From positions 124,001-188,000 of the forward strand of contig NZ_JAHKQE010000022.1 of NCBI RefSeq assembly GCF_018860855.1: DNA of 64,000 bases. Reading direction: 5' to 3'. Source of the DNA: Amphritea atlantica. GTDB taxonomy: Bacteria > Pseudomonadota > Gammaproteobacteria > Pseudomonadales > Balneatricaceae. Of this stretch, positions 63,785 to 64,000 are shown in pieces. The translations under genes were made by a program, and so were the position numbers. Below the pieces are notes generated by a model, which was given only the letters and a program-made list of their open reading frames with translations, was not told the DNA's origin and ran no database searches. Position 1 is the first letter of the stretch, and the number at the start of each line of letters is the position of its first letter.

Positions 63785-64000
63785 ATGTCATTATTATGTA
63801 GGTTAAACAGACTGCAACTTAAAGGTCAGGCCGTGCTGATGGTGTTGGCTTCAGTCTTTATTGTTCTCGGCGTTAGTGCGATGGCGATCATGCGCTATGT
63901 TTTTGAAAGCAACCTTTACGGTGCTGAAGAGATCATTCTAATAAGTGCATTTTGGATCTATTTTCTAGGTGCTGGCCATGCCAGTTATCAGCGTAAACAT
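63785..64000 (+). CDS. TRAP transporter small permease (DctQ), partial
   Basis: Seventy-two codons from ATG 63785 to the window edge; the gene continues outside. The visible part has two membrane segments (LMVLASVFIVLGVSAMAIM and IILISAFWIYFLGAGHASY) separated by RYVFESNLYGAEE, the DctQ pattern. It follows the receptor gene by 67 bp, and the large DctM permease is expected next. Confidence 0.88.
   Translation, partial: MSLLCRLNRLQLKGQAVLMVLASVFIVLGVSAMAIMRYVFESNLYGAEEIILISAFWIYFLGAGHASYQRKH

Noticed and set aside
1-64000. CRISPR arrays, rRNA genes or prophage modules
   Set aside because: No regularly spaced repeats, rRNA sequences or phage structural genes were seen in the window.

Overview
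The window reads as chromosome of a marine gammaproteobacterium, probably of the Oceanospirillales. Supporting signs are the nusB-thiL-pgpA order, a sodium-type PomA/PomB flagellar stator, EI-Ntr, sarcosine oxidase with a one-carbon/serine catabolic set, and a TRAP importer. The placement is an inference from gene content; no rRNA, complete tRNA or CRISPR array was found.

1-13,045: nusB (cut by the left edge), thiL and pgpA, then a PepSY protein with an OmpR-type two-component pair, and ribA facing dxs-ispA-xseB. A divergent pomAB follows a sigma-28-like promoter. Next come a cytochrome c5, two unrecognised genes, a 2OG-Fe(II) oxygenase and an apparent C-terminal remnant of a membrane glycosyltransferase. 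13,184-25,155: ptsP, a QEGLA-motif metallopeptidase-like gene, fumC, an argD-like aminotransferase behind a candidate leader/sRNA locus, a chemoreceptor, a LysR regulator and a SulP transporter.

25,226-30,401: an arsenic operon on the minus strand: arsR-acr3-permease-thioredoxin-(phosphatase remnant)-gapdh-arsJ. The arsR gene is frameshifted and truncated, and the phosphatase piece has lost its catalytic cysteine, so export genes persist behind a broken regulator. 30,662-35,763: a CLCA_X-family gene and a three-gene Tat/GMC/triheme cytochrome dehydrogenase. 35,944-42,696: a membrane redox cassette (ferric-reductase-like protein, PepSY protein, DUF2271 protein, PepSY-flavodoxin-reductase fusion) divergent from its own two-component pair; a near-identical 22-bp element precedes both minus-strand transcription units and an inverted half copy lies near the regulator gene.

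42,819-47,294: an HDOD protein, a diguanylate cyclase, then decayed mobile DNA: an IS3-family relic abutting a sequence like the 3' end of tmRNA with TGGCAC repeats, which may be an old integration scar. 47,295-64,000: a GlxA-type regulator, a proline-racemase-family enzyme, sarcosine oxidase (soxBDAG), an aspartokinase-kbl-tdh operon, glyA-sdaA-purU, and the start of a divergent TRAP transporter. Together these would convert sarcosine and threonine to glycine, glycine to serine and serine to pyruvate, while handling the released one-carbon units.
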